The notes under the pieces are model-generated. The model saw only the letters and a list, made by a program, of their open reading frames with translations, was not told where the DNA came from and did not search any database. Made by a program: the position numbers and the translations under genes. From JAEUJM01 sp041918615 (GTDB lineage Bacteria > Actinomycetota > Acidimicrobiia > Acidimicrobiales > DATDAH01), in assembly GCA_041918615.1 (NCBI GenBank), contig JAYRVH010000009.1:1-64000 (forward strand): 64,000 nt of DNA. The letters are read 5' to 3'. Shown here one piece after another: positions 40,297 through 47,901 of this stretch (within the stretch, counting starts at the first letter, position 1; every line of letters starts with the position of its first letter).

Positions 40297-42120
40297 CTAC
40301 ACCGAGGCCCCGTCACCGCCACCGGTGACCTCGACGTCGATGGAGCCCTCCGACAGAGTGAAGGCGAACACGAGGTCGCCGAGCTCGAGCGTCGAGCCCG
40401 ATGCGGCCACCCTGGCACCCGCCAACGACCCGACCGAGGGTGCCAAGACGAGCGCCGGCCCGTACCGGCGGCGGAGCAGACCGAGGAGGTGGTTGATCGC
40501 CGTGGCGTCGCTGCGGCACACCACGACATCGAGGTGCTGGACGCCCGCCTCCCGCAAACCACCCAACAACGCGCCGGCGCCCACCCGACCGTCGAGGACG
40601 ACCAGGGCCCGACCGTCGGAGCGCCAGAGCGCGGCACCCTCACCGATCCGGCGCATCGGCTCGGGCGGCCCGGAGCGCAGGGCGACGGCCGGGCTCATGA
40701 CGACCGCGACCATCGCCCCCGCTGCGAGCAGCGCCACCACCCGGCGGCCGCTGCGACGGGCGAACCACAGGACGGATCCGGCGACCAGCGCGCCGGCGAA
40801 GGAGGCCACGCCGAGCTGACCGAGCGGCATCGCCACCGCCGATCGGGCGACGAGGGCGACCCAACCCACGAGGAGCCGGGTGGGCACGTGCACGACGCCC
40901 GCCAGCGGTGCGGGCACCACCCCTGCCACCAGGCCGGCCGTGAGGCCCCATGCGGTGACCGGGCCGGCCGCCGGGCCCGCCAGCAGGTTGGCCACGACCG
41001 ACACCACCGGCATGCCCCCAAACACCGTCAGCATCACCGGCGCGACACCGACCTGGGCGGCCACCGTGACCGCCAGGGGCAGCCGCGCCGCCTCTGGTCC
41101 GGGAAGCACGCGCACCAGCGGCGGACCGAGGACCACGATCCCGGCGGACGCGGCGACCGACATCTGGAATCCGACCGATCCGACCAGGAGCGGATCGACG
41201 ACCACCAGTGCGGCAATCGCCAGTGCGAGCACCCGGACACTCGAGGCCTCCCGACCCAGCACCGTGGCCAGCGTCGCGATGGTCGCCATGGTCGTCGCCC
41301 GCAGCACCGAGGGCTCGAAGCGGGTGAGGAGCGCGAAGAACCCGAGCGACGCGATGGTCACGGCCAGGCGGGGCCGCTGGGCGAGACGGCGCAGTCCGGG
41401 CCCGAGCAACGCCAGCACGAAGGCCACGTTCTGGCCGGAAACGGCCAACAGGTGGGTGAGGCCCGACCCCCGGAAGTCGTCGGTGACGAGCGCCGATTGG
41501 CCGCGGTCGTCGCCGAGCACGAAGCCCGTGAACAAGATGCGGCGCTCGTCGGGAAGGACGGCCGCACCAGCGACCAGCGTGCGGCGCAGGCCGTTGGCCG
41601 CCCGGCCCACCAGGTGCCCGGGCTCCCACCCCGAGATCACGTCGATCTCGAGCCGGCCGGCCACGTGACGCGCCGTCAGCCACGGACGCCTGGCCGGAAG
41701 CGGGCCCACCCTGCCTTCGACCAGGACCCGTTCACCCGCGAGGCGGTCGACGAGGGCACCGGCCGCCGCCCCCCGGGCCCACGCCTCGAGATGGCGCCCG
41801 CCGGCCCGCACCTCGACGTGGGTGCCGAACCCGGCCGGCTCGGGATCGGACAGGAGCGTCACCCGGCCGACGAAGGCCTGCCGGGGTGGCGGATCGAGCC
41901 CGGCGAGGGCACGGGCGCCCAGGCAGGAGGCAAGAAGGAGTCCCGCCAGGCAGACGAGCCAGGGGCGACGGGCGATCAACCCGACCGCGCACCCGATGAG
42001 CACCACGACCATCGGGAGCGGCCGCGCGACCCTGGCACCGCAGACGACCGCGACCGCGAGCGCCACCGCCTGGACATCCGAGAGTCCGGCCGATCCGAAC
42101 CGCCTGCGCCTACCATCCAC
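40297..42120 (-). CDS. comEC: ComEC/Rec2-family DNA uptake channel with degenerate C-terminal domain
   Basis: The 607-residue polytopic protein would translocate single-stranded DNA across the membrane. It has an N-terminal OB-like region (FVGRVTLLSDPEPAG), then the competence domain with GSGLTHLLAVSGQNVAFVLA, then LAATVLGREASSVRVLALA-like helices and VGSVGFQMSVAASAGIVV. The C-terminal 110 residues resemble a metallo-beta-lactamase fold, but the HxHxDH zinc motif is replaced by VCRSDATAINHLLG, so nuclease activity is unlikely. GTG 42120 is only 3 nt from the divergent start at 42124. A long upstream extension of the open frame has no similarity and was left out; the exact start is uncertain. 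Confidence 0.85.
   Translation of the reverse strand: MDGRRRRFGSAGLSDVQAVALAVAVVCGARVARPLPMVVVLIGCAVGLIARRPWLVCLAGLLLASCLGARALAGLDPPPRQAFVGRVTLLSDPEPAGFGTHVEVRAGGRHLEAWARGAAAGALVDRLAGERVLVEGRVGPLPARRPWLTARHVAGRLEIDVISGWEPGHLVGRAANGLRRTLVAGAAVLPDERRILFTGFVLGDDRGQSALVTDDFRGSGLTHLLAVSGQNVAFVLALLGPGLRRLAQRPRLAVTIASLGFFALLTRFEPSVLRATTMATIATLATVLGREASSVRVLALAIAALVVVDPLLVGSVGFQMSVAASAGIVVLGPPLVRVLPGPEAARLPLAVTVAAQVGVAPVMLTVFGGMPVVSVVANLLAGPAAGPVTAWGLTAGLVAGVVPAPLAGVVHVPTRLLVGWVALVARSAVAMPLGQLGVASFAGALVAGSVLWFARRSGRRVVALLAAGAMVAVVMSPAVALRSGPPEPMRRIGEGAALWRSDGRALVVLDGRVGAGALLGGLREAGVQHLDVVVCRSDATAINHLLGLLRRRYGPALVLAPSVGSLAGARVAASGSTLELGDLVFAFTLSEGSIDVEVTGGGDGASV
42111..42116 (+). promoter_or_regulatory. 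-10 box for the membrane protein at 42124
   Basis: TACCAT ends 7 nt before GTG 42124, so the message would be leaderless. The box lies inside the first codons of comEC on the other strand. Confidence 0.35.
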
Positions 42121-42123
42121 AGG

Positions 42124-42576
42124 GTGATCTCGAGTCGGGGGAGGACCGCCCACGAGACCTCGTCCCGTGGCTTGGTCGCCCGCCCCGGCCAGATCCGGCG
42201 GCTCGGCCCGCTCGCGGCGCTCACGATCCCTGCGGCCCTGCTGCTCGCGGGCGCGTTGGCCTTCTACACCTACCCCTGCGAGGGGTCGGCCTGCGTCCGG
42301 ACCTCGCTGTTCGCGTACCTGCTGGTGCTCCTTGCTGCGCCCACGGCGCTGATCGCGGGGCTGCCCTGGTTCCTCCACCCCGTGAACATCGGAGTTGCCG
42401 CCCTGTCGAGCCTCGCCCTCTGGCTGGTGCTCGGACGCTGGTCCGCCCGACGGGCCACCCAGGACGTGGACGCCACCTGGGCCACCTTCGCCGGCGAGTT
42501 GCTGTTCATGATCGCCGGAGTCTGGGGCGGCATCGTCGTCGGGCTCGTGGTCGTCGGCCTCTGGCTCTCGTACTGA
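42124..42576 (+). CDS. Hypothetical membrane protein between comEC and comEA, opposite strand
   Basis: This 150-residue protein was not recognised. Hydrophobic segments are LAALTIPAALLLAGALAFY, LFAYLLVLLAAPTALIAGLP, IGVAALSSLALWLVLG and LLFMIAGVWGGIVVGLVVVG, so four helices are likely. Two cysteines in YPCEGSACVRT lie in the first extracytoplasmic loop and could form a disulfide. It reads against comEC and comEA, between them, starting 3 nt from comEC and ending 4 nt from the comEA stop. Composition matches the host. Confidence 0.65.
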   Translation: MISSRGRTAHETSSRGLVARPGQIRRLGPLAALTIPAALLLAGALAFYTYPCEGSACVRTSLFAYLLVLLAAPTALIAGLPWFLHPVNIGVAALSSLALWLVLGRWSARRATQDVDATWATFAGELLFMIAGVWGGIVVGLVVVGLWLSY

Positions 42577-42580
42577 GCGC

Positions 42581-43318
42581 TCAGACCGCGACACGGTCGC
42601 GCATCTCGGCGAGCTTGGCATCGCCGATCCCCCGCACATCGAGCAACTCGTCCACCGATCCGAACGGCCCGTTCTGCGTGCGGTGGTCGACGATTGCCTG
42701 GGCCGTGGCCGGCCCGACGCCGGGCAGGGTGTCGAGCTCAGCGAGGTCAGCGGTGTTGATGTTGACCACGGCCGGAACGGGGCTGCCAGCACCGGTACCC
42801 GCACCGTTCGCGCCCGTCGGCGCCGGCTGACCGCCCACGGCGACCGAGGGCACCTCCTGGCCGACGGCGGGCACGAAGACGCGCTCGCCGTCGGCGACCG
42901 GCGAGGCCAGGTTGAGGCGAGATCGGTCGGCGGCGTCGGTGAGCCCGCCCGCCGCTTCGATCACATCGGTGACCCGGGCCGCCACCCCCACCCGGTACAC
43001 GCCGGGGCTGCGCACCTCACCGGCCGCGTGGACCACCAGCTCGGCGACGGTCGGCGCCGTGGTCGGCCCCGCGGCCGCCGGGCGCGTGGTGGACGCCCGA
43101 GGGAGCGAGAGCTCCGGCGCCGGTGCCACAGGCCGGGGCCAGAGGACGACCGTTCCGATCGCGATGGCGGCAACCACGACCACGCCGGCCAGGACCCGCG
43201 GCGCCGTCACGAGGGGGCCGTCGATGAAGGGAGCGAGGTGGTCGCGGAGGGTCAGGTGCGCCGGCGGGCGCGCCGGGTCGGAGATCGGTGGACCGAATGA
43301 GTCGGTCGTCTCGGGCAT
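42581..43318 (-). CDS. comEA: ComEA-like DNA-binding protein with helix-hairpin-helix
   Basis: This 245-residue protein is a competence DNA receptor on the outer membrane face. One helix, VLAGVVVVAAIAIGTVVL, is followed by a Pro/Thr-rich linker, a SLBB domain (VHAAGEVRSPGVYRV, VIEAAGGLTDAADRS) and a C-terminal helix-hairpin-helix pair: NINTADLAELDTLPGVGPA and GSVDELLDVRGIGDAKLAEM. The ATG is preceded by GGGAGG. Its normal partner comEC is downstream on the same strand but separated by a gene on the other strand. Confidence 0.92.
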   Translation of the reverse strand: MPETTDSFGPPISDPARPPAHLTLRDHLAPFIDGPLVTAPRVLAGVVVVAAIAIGTVVLWPRPVAPAPELSLPRASTTRPAAAGPTTAPTVAELVVHAAGEVRSPGVYRVGVAARVTDVIEAAGGLTDAADRSRLNLASPVADGERVFVPAVGQEVPSVAVGGQPAPTGANGAGTGAGSPVPAVVNINTADLAELDTLPGVGPATAQAIVDHRTQNGPFGSVDELLDVRGIGDAKLAEMRDRVAV

Positions 43319-43402
43319 GGCGGCCTCCCGGGCGGCACGGTGTCGGGAGGGGAAGTGAGGGGGCGGTCCGTCGGGCGGGACCTGGCGCGACTCGCCGGAG
43401 CG

Positions 43403-44107
43403 CTAGAAGAGCTGTGCGGTCAGCCGCTTACGATAGTCGGCGCTGCGCGGATCGTCAGCCCCCATGATGTCGAGCAGGTCGACGAACTCCTGGCGTGCGG
43501 CGTCGTCGTCCTTCACCCGACCCAGCAGCTCGTCGAGCTTGCCGGTGAGGTCGTCGCCCTCGGGTGCCCCGGTGCGGGCCAGCGCCGCGATCCGGCGGGT
43601 CTCGGCCGTCTCGGGGATCCGGGCCAGCAGCGCCAGTGCCTCCTCGGCCCCGCTCTCGTTGCCCACGAGGAGTTCGGCCAGGGCCATGACCGCACCTTCG
43701 TGGCCGGGCTCCAGTTCGAGCGCGCGACGGAGCGACACCTCGTCGCCCGCTTCGACGAGCGCCGCGACCTGGGACTCCTCGGCCGACGGCAACAGGCCGT
43801 CGACGAAGGCCTGCACCACGTCCTTGCCCTGGGCCCCCACGAAGCTGTCGACGACCTCGGCGCCCTTGAGCGCGAACACCGCCGGGATTCCCTGGACCTT
43901 GAAGGCCCTGCCCACCTCGGGGTTCTCGTCCACGTTCACCTTGGCGAGGTCGACCTGGCCGTTGGTGGCCGCGATGACCTGTTCGAGGATCGGGCCCAGC
44001 TGCCGGCACGGAGCGCACCACGGCGCCCACAGGTCGACCACGACCGGCCGGTCATGGGAACGATTCAGGACCTCGGCCTCGAAGGTGGCATCGGTGACGT
44101 CGACCAT
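43403..44107 (-). CDS. Thioredoxin-domain protein with TPR-like C terminus (CnoX/YbbN type)
   Basis: The protein has 234 residues. The thioredoxin fold occupies residues 1-105 with the redox site W30-C31-A-P-C34 and the cis-proline loop QGIPAVFAL. The C-terminal 120 residues are helical repeats (EAGDEVSLRRALELEPGHEG, ALALLARIPETAETRRIAAL), as in YbbN/CnoX, a holdase that guards proteins from oxidation. WCAPC instead of WCGPC is unusual but keeps both cysteines. The ATG at 44107 lacks a clear ribosome binding site. It is divergent from the phosphotransferase gene. Confidence 0.88.
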   Translation of the reverse strand: MVDVTDATFEAEVLNRSHDRPVVVDLWAPWCAPCRQLGPILEQVIAATNGQVDLAKVNVDENPEVGRAFKVQGIPAVFALKGAEVVDSFVGAQGKDVVQAFVDGLLPSAEESQVAALVEAGDEVSLRRALELEPGHEGAVMALAELLVGNESGAEEALALLARIPETAETRRIAALARTGAPEGDDLTGKLDELLGRVKDDDAARQEFVDLLDIMGADDPRSADYRKRLTAQLF

Positions 44108-44210
44108 GTGGGCTACAACGACGGGGCCGTGTACGACATTCCCGGTAGGTTTGCCCCGACGACGGCTTCGGAGGACAGGTCTTGCGGGACACGGGCACGA
44201 GAAGACGGCG

Positions 44211-45248
44211 ATGACCCCTCACGTCGAGGGAGTCGACGCCGAGAAGGTCACGGACTGGTTCGCCGCCCACGTCACCGGCGTGAAGCCGCCGCTCACCTTC
44301 GACCTGATCGCCGGCGGGCACTCGAACCTCACCTACCGGGTCCAGGACACGATCGGTGATACCTGGGTGCTGCGCCGCCCCCCGCTCGGCCAGGTGCTGG
44401 CCACCGCCCACGACATGGGACGCGAGCACGCCGTCATCTCGGCCCTCGGCCCCACGGACGTGCCGGTGCCCGCCGCGCTCGGGCTGTGCACCGACGAAAC
44501 GGTGACCGGTGCCCCCTTCTACGTCATGGAGTTCGTCGAGGGACGGGTCGTCCGCAACGCCGATCTCGCCAGCGGGCTCTCGCTCGACGAGCGTCGGACG
44601 GCGGGTCACTCGATCGTGGACGTGCTCGCCGACATCCATGCGGTCGACGTGGACGCCGTGGGGCTCGCCGGCCTCGGACGGCGCGAGGGCTACATCGAGC
44701 GCCAGTTGAAGCGATGGCACGGGCAGTGGGAGAAGTCGAAGACCCGGGAGATGCCCCTCGTCGACGAGGTGCACGCCGGCCTCCTGGCCTCGGTGCCCGA
44801 CCAGGGCCGCAGCGGCATCGTCCACGGCGACTACCGCCTCGACAACTGCCTCGTCGGCGACGACGGTCGGGTGGTGGCCGTGCTCGACTGGGAGATCTGC
44901 ACCCTCGGCGACCCACTCGCCGATGCCGGCCTCCTGATGGTCTACTGGTCGGAGCCCTCCGACGAGCATCAGATCCCCGCCAACGCGCCCACCGCGGTCG
45001 GCGGCTTCCCGTCCCGGGCCGAGATGCTCGATCGCTACGCCGAGAAGTCCGGCCGTGACGTCTCGCGCATCGACTACTACATGGCCTTCGGGTACTGGAA
45101 GCTCGCCTGCATCGTCGAGGGTGTTTACGCCCGCTACCTGGGCGGCGCGATGGGCAACCGTGGCTCCGGCCCCGAGTTCGACGTCTTCGCGGCGCAGGTG
45201 GACGCGCTGGCCTGGGCGGCCGCCGCCGCCCTCGAGCGGTCGGCCTGA
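44211..45248 (+). CDS. Phosphotransferase family protein (ACAD10/11 N-domain type)
   Basis: This 345-residue kinase-fold protein opens the ATP site with DLIAGGHSNLTYRVQDTIGD and has VLRRPPLGQVLATAHDMGRE. The catalytic loop is IVHGDYRLDNCLVGDDG, followed by VVAVLDWEICTLGDPLADAG with the metal-binding Asp. This combination is that of the aminoglycoside-phosphotransferase-like domain found in ACAD10/11, where it phosphorylates 4-hydroxyacyl-CoAs; many free-standing homologues occur in Actinobacteria. Antibiotic resistance is therefore unlikely. ATG 44211 is chosen; the open frame extends upstream antisense to the thioredoxin gene. Confidence 0.82.
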   Translation: MTPHVEGVDAEKVTDWFAAHVTGVKPPLTFDLIAGGHSNLTYRVQDTIGDTWVLRRPPLGQVLATAHDMGREHAVISALGPTDVPVPAALGLCTDETVTGAPFYVMEFVEGRVVRNADLASGLSLDERRTAGHSIVDVLADIHAVDVDAVGLAGLGRREGYIERQLKRWHGQWEKSKTREMPLVDEVHAGLLASVPDQGRSGIVHGDYRLDNCLVGDDGRVVAVLDWEICTLGDPLADAGLLMVYWSEPSDEHQIPANAPTAVGGFPSRAEMLDRYAEKSGRDVSRIDYYMAFGYWKLACIVEGVYARYLGGAMGNRGSGPEFDVFAAQVDALAWAAAAALERSA

Positions 45249-45262
45249 GAGACCGAGGATTC

Positions 45263-46129
45263 ATGGCCCTCTACGAGATCCACGAGCATCCCGACCTCGA
45301 CTCGCCGGTGCTGATCATGGCCCTCGAGGGCTGGATCGACGCGGGCGCCGGCGCGGCGCGAGCCACTGCCGCGCTCACCGATGCCCTCGACTCGGTGCTG
45401 GTGGCCACCTTCGACACCGACGTGCTGCTCGACCATCGGGCCAGGCGACCGGTGATGCAACTGCTCGACGGCGTCAACACCGGCCTCGAGTGGCCCACCA
45501 TAGAGTTGCGTGCGGCAACCGACGGGGCCGGCCATGACCTGTTGCTCCTCGTCGGCGCCGAGCCAGACCACACCTGGCGGGCCTTCGCTTCGGCGTCGGT
45601 CGACCTCGCCATGGAGTTCGGCGTCCGCCTCGTGCTGGGCCTCGGCGCCTACCCCGCACCGGTTCCCCATACCCGCCCCACCAGCCTGGCTTCCACCGCC
45701 ACCAGCACCGAGTTGGCCCAGCAGGTGGGCTCTGTCGGCGGCGCCATCAACGTGCCCGCCGGCATCCAGGGCGCCATCGAGCGGCGCTGCTTCGAGGTGG
45801 GCATCCCGGCGGTAGGCCTCTGGGCCCAGGTGCCGCACTACGCCGCTGCCATGCCGTACCCCGCTGCGGCCGCTGCGCTCGTGGACGGGCTCGCCGAGGT
45901 AGGGGGGCTCGAGCTCGACAGCCAGGAGCTGCACCAGGAGGCCGAGGCCACTCGCGCCCGCCTGGACTCGCTCGTCGCCGAGAGCGAAGAGCACCGCGAG
46001 CTGGTGCGCCAGCTCGAGGCCCACGTCGACGCCGAGGACAGCCCCGAGCCCGCCGCCCCCCTCGAGATGCAGTCCGGCGACGAGCTCGCCGAGGAGCTCG
46101 AGCGATTCCTCCGCGACCAGGACGGCTGA
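45263..46129 (+). CDS. PAC2-family protein
   Basis: This 288-residue protein has the PAC2 (proteasome assembly chaperone 2) fold. Motifs are PVLIMALEGWIDAGAGAARA, VATFDTDVLLDHRARRP, GLGAYPAPVPHTRP and VPHYAAAMPYPAAAAALVDG. A C-terminal coiled coil (EAEATRARLDSLVAESEEHR) and an acidic tail complete it. Bacterial PAC2 proteins are widespread in Actinobacteria; their function is not settled. ATG 45263 follows CGAGG, 14 nt after the phosphotransferase, so the two are likely cotranscribed. Confidence 0.85.
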   Translation: MALYEIHEHPDLDSPVLIMALEGWIDAGAGAARATAALTDALDSVLVATFDTDVLLDHRARRPVMQLLDGVNTGLEWPTIELRAATDGAGHDLLLLVGAEPDHTWRAFASASVDLAMEFGVRLVLGLGAYPAPVPHTRPTSLASTATSTELAQQVGSVGGAINVPAGIQGAIERRCFEVGIPAVGLWAQVPHYAAAMPYPAAAAALVDGLAEVGGLELDSQELHQEAEATRARLDSLVAESEEHRELVRQLEAHVDAEDSPEPAAPLEMQSGDELAEELERFLRDQDG

Positions 46130-46138
46130 GCGGCTGCG

Positions 46139-47866
46139 CTACCCCGTCGCCGGTGAGGGGTAGTCGGGCACCTCCTCGCCGGGAGGCCGCTCGGTGTAGA
46201 TGGTGACGGCGCCGTCGGGGTCGAAGACCCGGGGCGCACCCTCGGGCCACTCACCGGGCAGGTAGCGGGCCCCGCCGTCGACGAACTCGTACATGCCCTG
46301 GCCCTCGGTGCCCCGCTCGTCCGGCCCGCTGGCATCGGGGTTCCACCAGATCGAGGTGGCATCGTCGATTCCCAACCAGTCGGTGCCAGGCCAGATGCCC
46401 TTGTCGCCCCACGAGAGCGAGGGCTGGGTGACCGCCGGCGTGGTGGGGTCGGCGGCGAATATGGTGTCGCGGAAGCGCTGCTGGGTCACGTCGGGGCCGA
46501 CACCCTGCAACACGTTGTAGAGGGTGTTGAGCTGGGCGGACAAGAGGGTCACCGAGTCGTTGGCCGGTGGCTCCTCGCCGAAGTACCACTCGTACAGGAA
46601 GGCGGGTCCTTGGTTGTCGGGGTCGCCCCGGGCCGCGTTGGGGCTGACGCCCATGGCGTGCGCCCACTGGCCCTGGTCGTAGGTGCGGGCGAACACGGCC
46701 GTGTCCACGAGCACCGCCGACGGCGTGACGATCCACTCGGGGAAGTAGTCCTGGGCGGTCGCCTCGCGGGTGAGCTCCCTCGGCGCCACCGGATCCCCCG
46801 CGAACAACACCGACGTGACCCCGGCATCCTTGAGCTTCGCGATCACGCTCGCGGCCGTGGTCTGCAGCGTGATCGGGCTGTCGTATCCGACCTTCTCGGC
46901 CAGGCTCACGTCGTACTCGTCGAGCCGGTCCTCGAGCATCGCCACCGAGTCGGCCGCACCTTCGATGCTGTCCAGGTAGACGAGGCCGAACGCGCGCTCC
47001 TGACCTTGGAGGTCCTCGCCTGCGAACTCGGCGTTGCGCCCGGCCAGTTGCTGCCCGACGAATTCCGACGTGTGGTACTGCCCCTGCTCACCGTTCATGG
47101 AGATCGACAGGAGGTAGGGGTCGGCCTCGGCGTAGAACTCGGTGGGCTGGGTGGGCCCGCACTGGATGCAGGAGATCTGGCGGGCGGCCAACTCCTCCGC
47201 GAACGCGCTCGTGAGCTGAGGCCCGTTCAGCACCATGTAGGGCGCGATGTCCTCGGCGATGGCCACGGCGTCGGCCCGTGCCGCGACCTCGTCGTCCGAC
47301 GGCCCCGTTGCGTCGTAGAACTCGAGGTCGACGGTACGACCGTAGGTCTCGCTGAAGTGACCGTAGAACTCGTTGAACCCGGCGACGGTCTCCTTCGCCT
47401 GCTCATTGGTGTCGTCCGAGATGCCCTCGCTGATGAAGTCGATGATCGGGTCGACCTCGGGAGAGAGGTACCACACCACCTTGATGCGGTCCGCGGTCAC
47501 CCCCGGAGCGGTCTCACCGCCGTTGTCGCCTTCGAAGGGGGCGAAGCAGGCGGGCGCGAAGTAGCTGGGGTAGGCCACCTGGCCGAGATCGGTGTTGCAG
47601 GTGTCGGGCCAGTCGACCTCGATGCCCTCGCGTTCGGCCACGTCGAACGGCAGCACACCGTCGGGCAGGTCGTCGCTGGTGAGCACCCCGGAACCACCCG
47701 CCACCGTGGTCGTGCTGCTCGCATCGTCGTCGCTGTCATCACCGCCGGCCAGCACGAGCACGCCCCCCACCAGCGCCACCACCGCAACGATGGCCACGAG
47801 CGGCCCCCATCGGCGGAGCTGCCGAGCCCGGTCCGGGCCCGTGGTCTGGTCACTACTGGGTTGCAT
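46139..47866 (-). CDS. Branched-chain amino-acid-type ABC substrate-binding protein
   Basis: This 575-residue binding protein is longer than the usual 400. The N terminus has a basic stretch and one helix (GPLVAIVAVVALVGGVLVLA), but the residue where a lipobox Cys would stand is Gly (LAGGDD), so it is probably anchored by an uncleaved helix or released. After an acidic Ser/Thr linker, the type I periplasmic-binding fold has DRIKVVWYLSPEVDPI, KETVAGFNEFYGHFSETYG and DAGVTSVLFAGDPVAPRELT. Its companions are the fused permease and ATPase genes upstream. The leader has AGGGGGA. The ligand is unknown; livK-type families include amides and aromatic compounds. Confidence 0.85.
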   Translation of the reverse strand: MQPSSDQTTGPDRARQLRRWGPLVAIVAVVALVGGVLVLAGGDDSDDDASSTTTVAGGSGVLTSDDLPDGVLPFDVAEREGIEVDWPDTCNTDLGQVAYPSYFAPACFAPFEGDNGGETAPGVTADRIKVVWYLSPEVDPIIDFISEGISDDTNEQAKETVAGFNEFYGHFSETYGRTVDLEFYDATGPSDDEVAARADAVAIAEDIAPYMVLNGPQLTSAFAEELAARQISCIQCGPTQPTEFYAEADPYLLSISMNGEQGQYHTSEFVGQQLAGRNAEFAGEDLQGQERAFGLVYLDSIEGAADSVAMLEDRLDEYDVSLAEKVGYDSPITLQTTAASVIAKLKDAGVTSVLFAGDPVAPRELTREATAQDYFPEWIVTPSAVLVDTAVFARTYDQGQWAHAMGVSPNAARGDPDNQGPAFLYEWYFGEEPPANDSVTLLSAQLNTLYNVLQGVGPDVTQQRFRDTIFAADPTTPAVTQPSLSWGDKGIWPGTDWLGIDDATSIWWNPDASGPDERGTEGQGMYEFVDGGARYLPGEWPEGAPRVFDPDGAVTIYTERPPGEEVPDYPSPATG

Positions 47867-47895
47867 GCGGATCCCCCTGCTCGCCGTGCGCCGGA

Positions 47896-47901
47896 AACCT
47901 A
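47896..47901 (-). promoter_or_regulatory. Internal -10 box for the substrate-binding protein
   Basis: TAGGTT overlaps the stop codon of the MFS-ABC fusion and lies 29 nt before the ATG, with AGGGGGA in the leader. It would allow the binding protein to be made in excess of the membrane components. Confidence 0.35.

Noticed and set aside
42604..42804. N-terminal extension of comEC beyond 42120
   Set aside because: It overlaps another membrane gene and comEA and does not resemble ComEC.
44211..45248. Aminoglycoside resistance phosphotransferase
   Set aside because: The motifs are of the ACAD10/11-like branch, so the protein is more likely metabolic.
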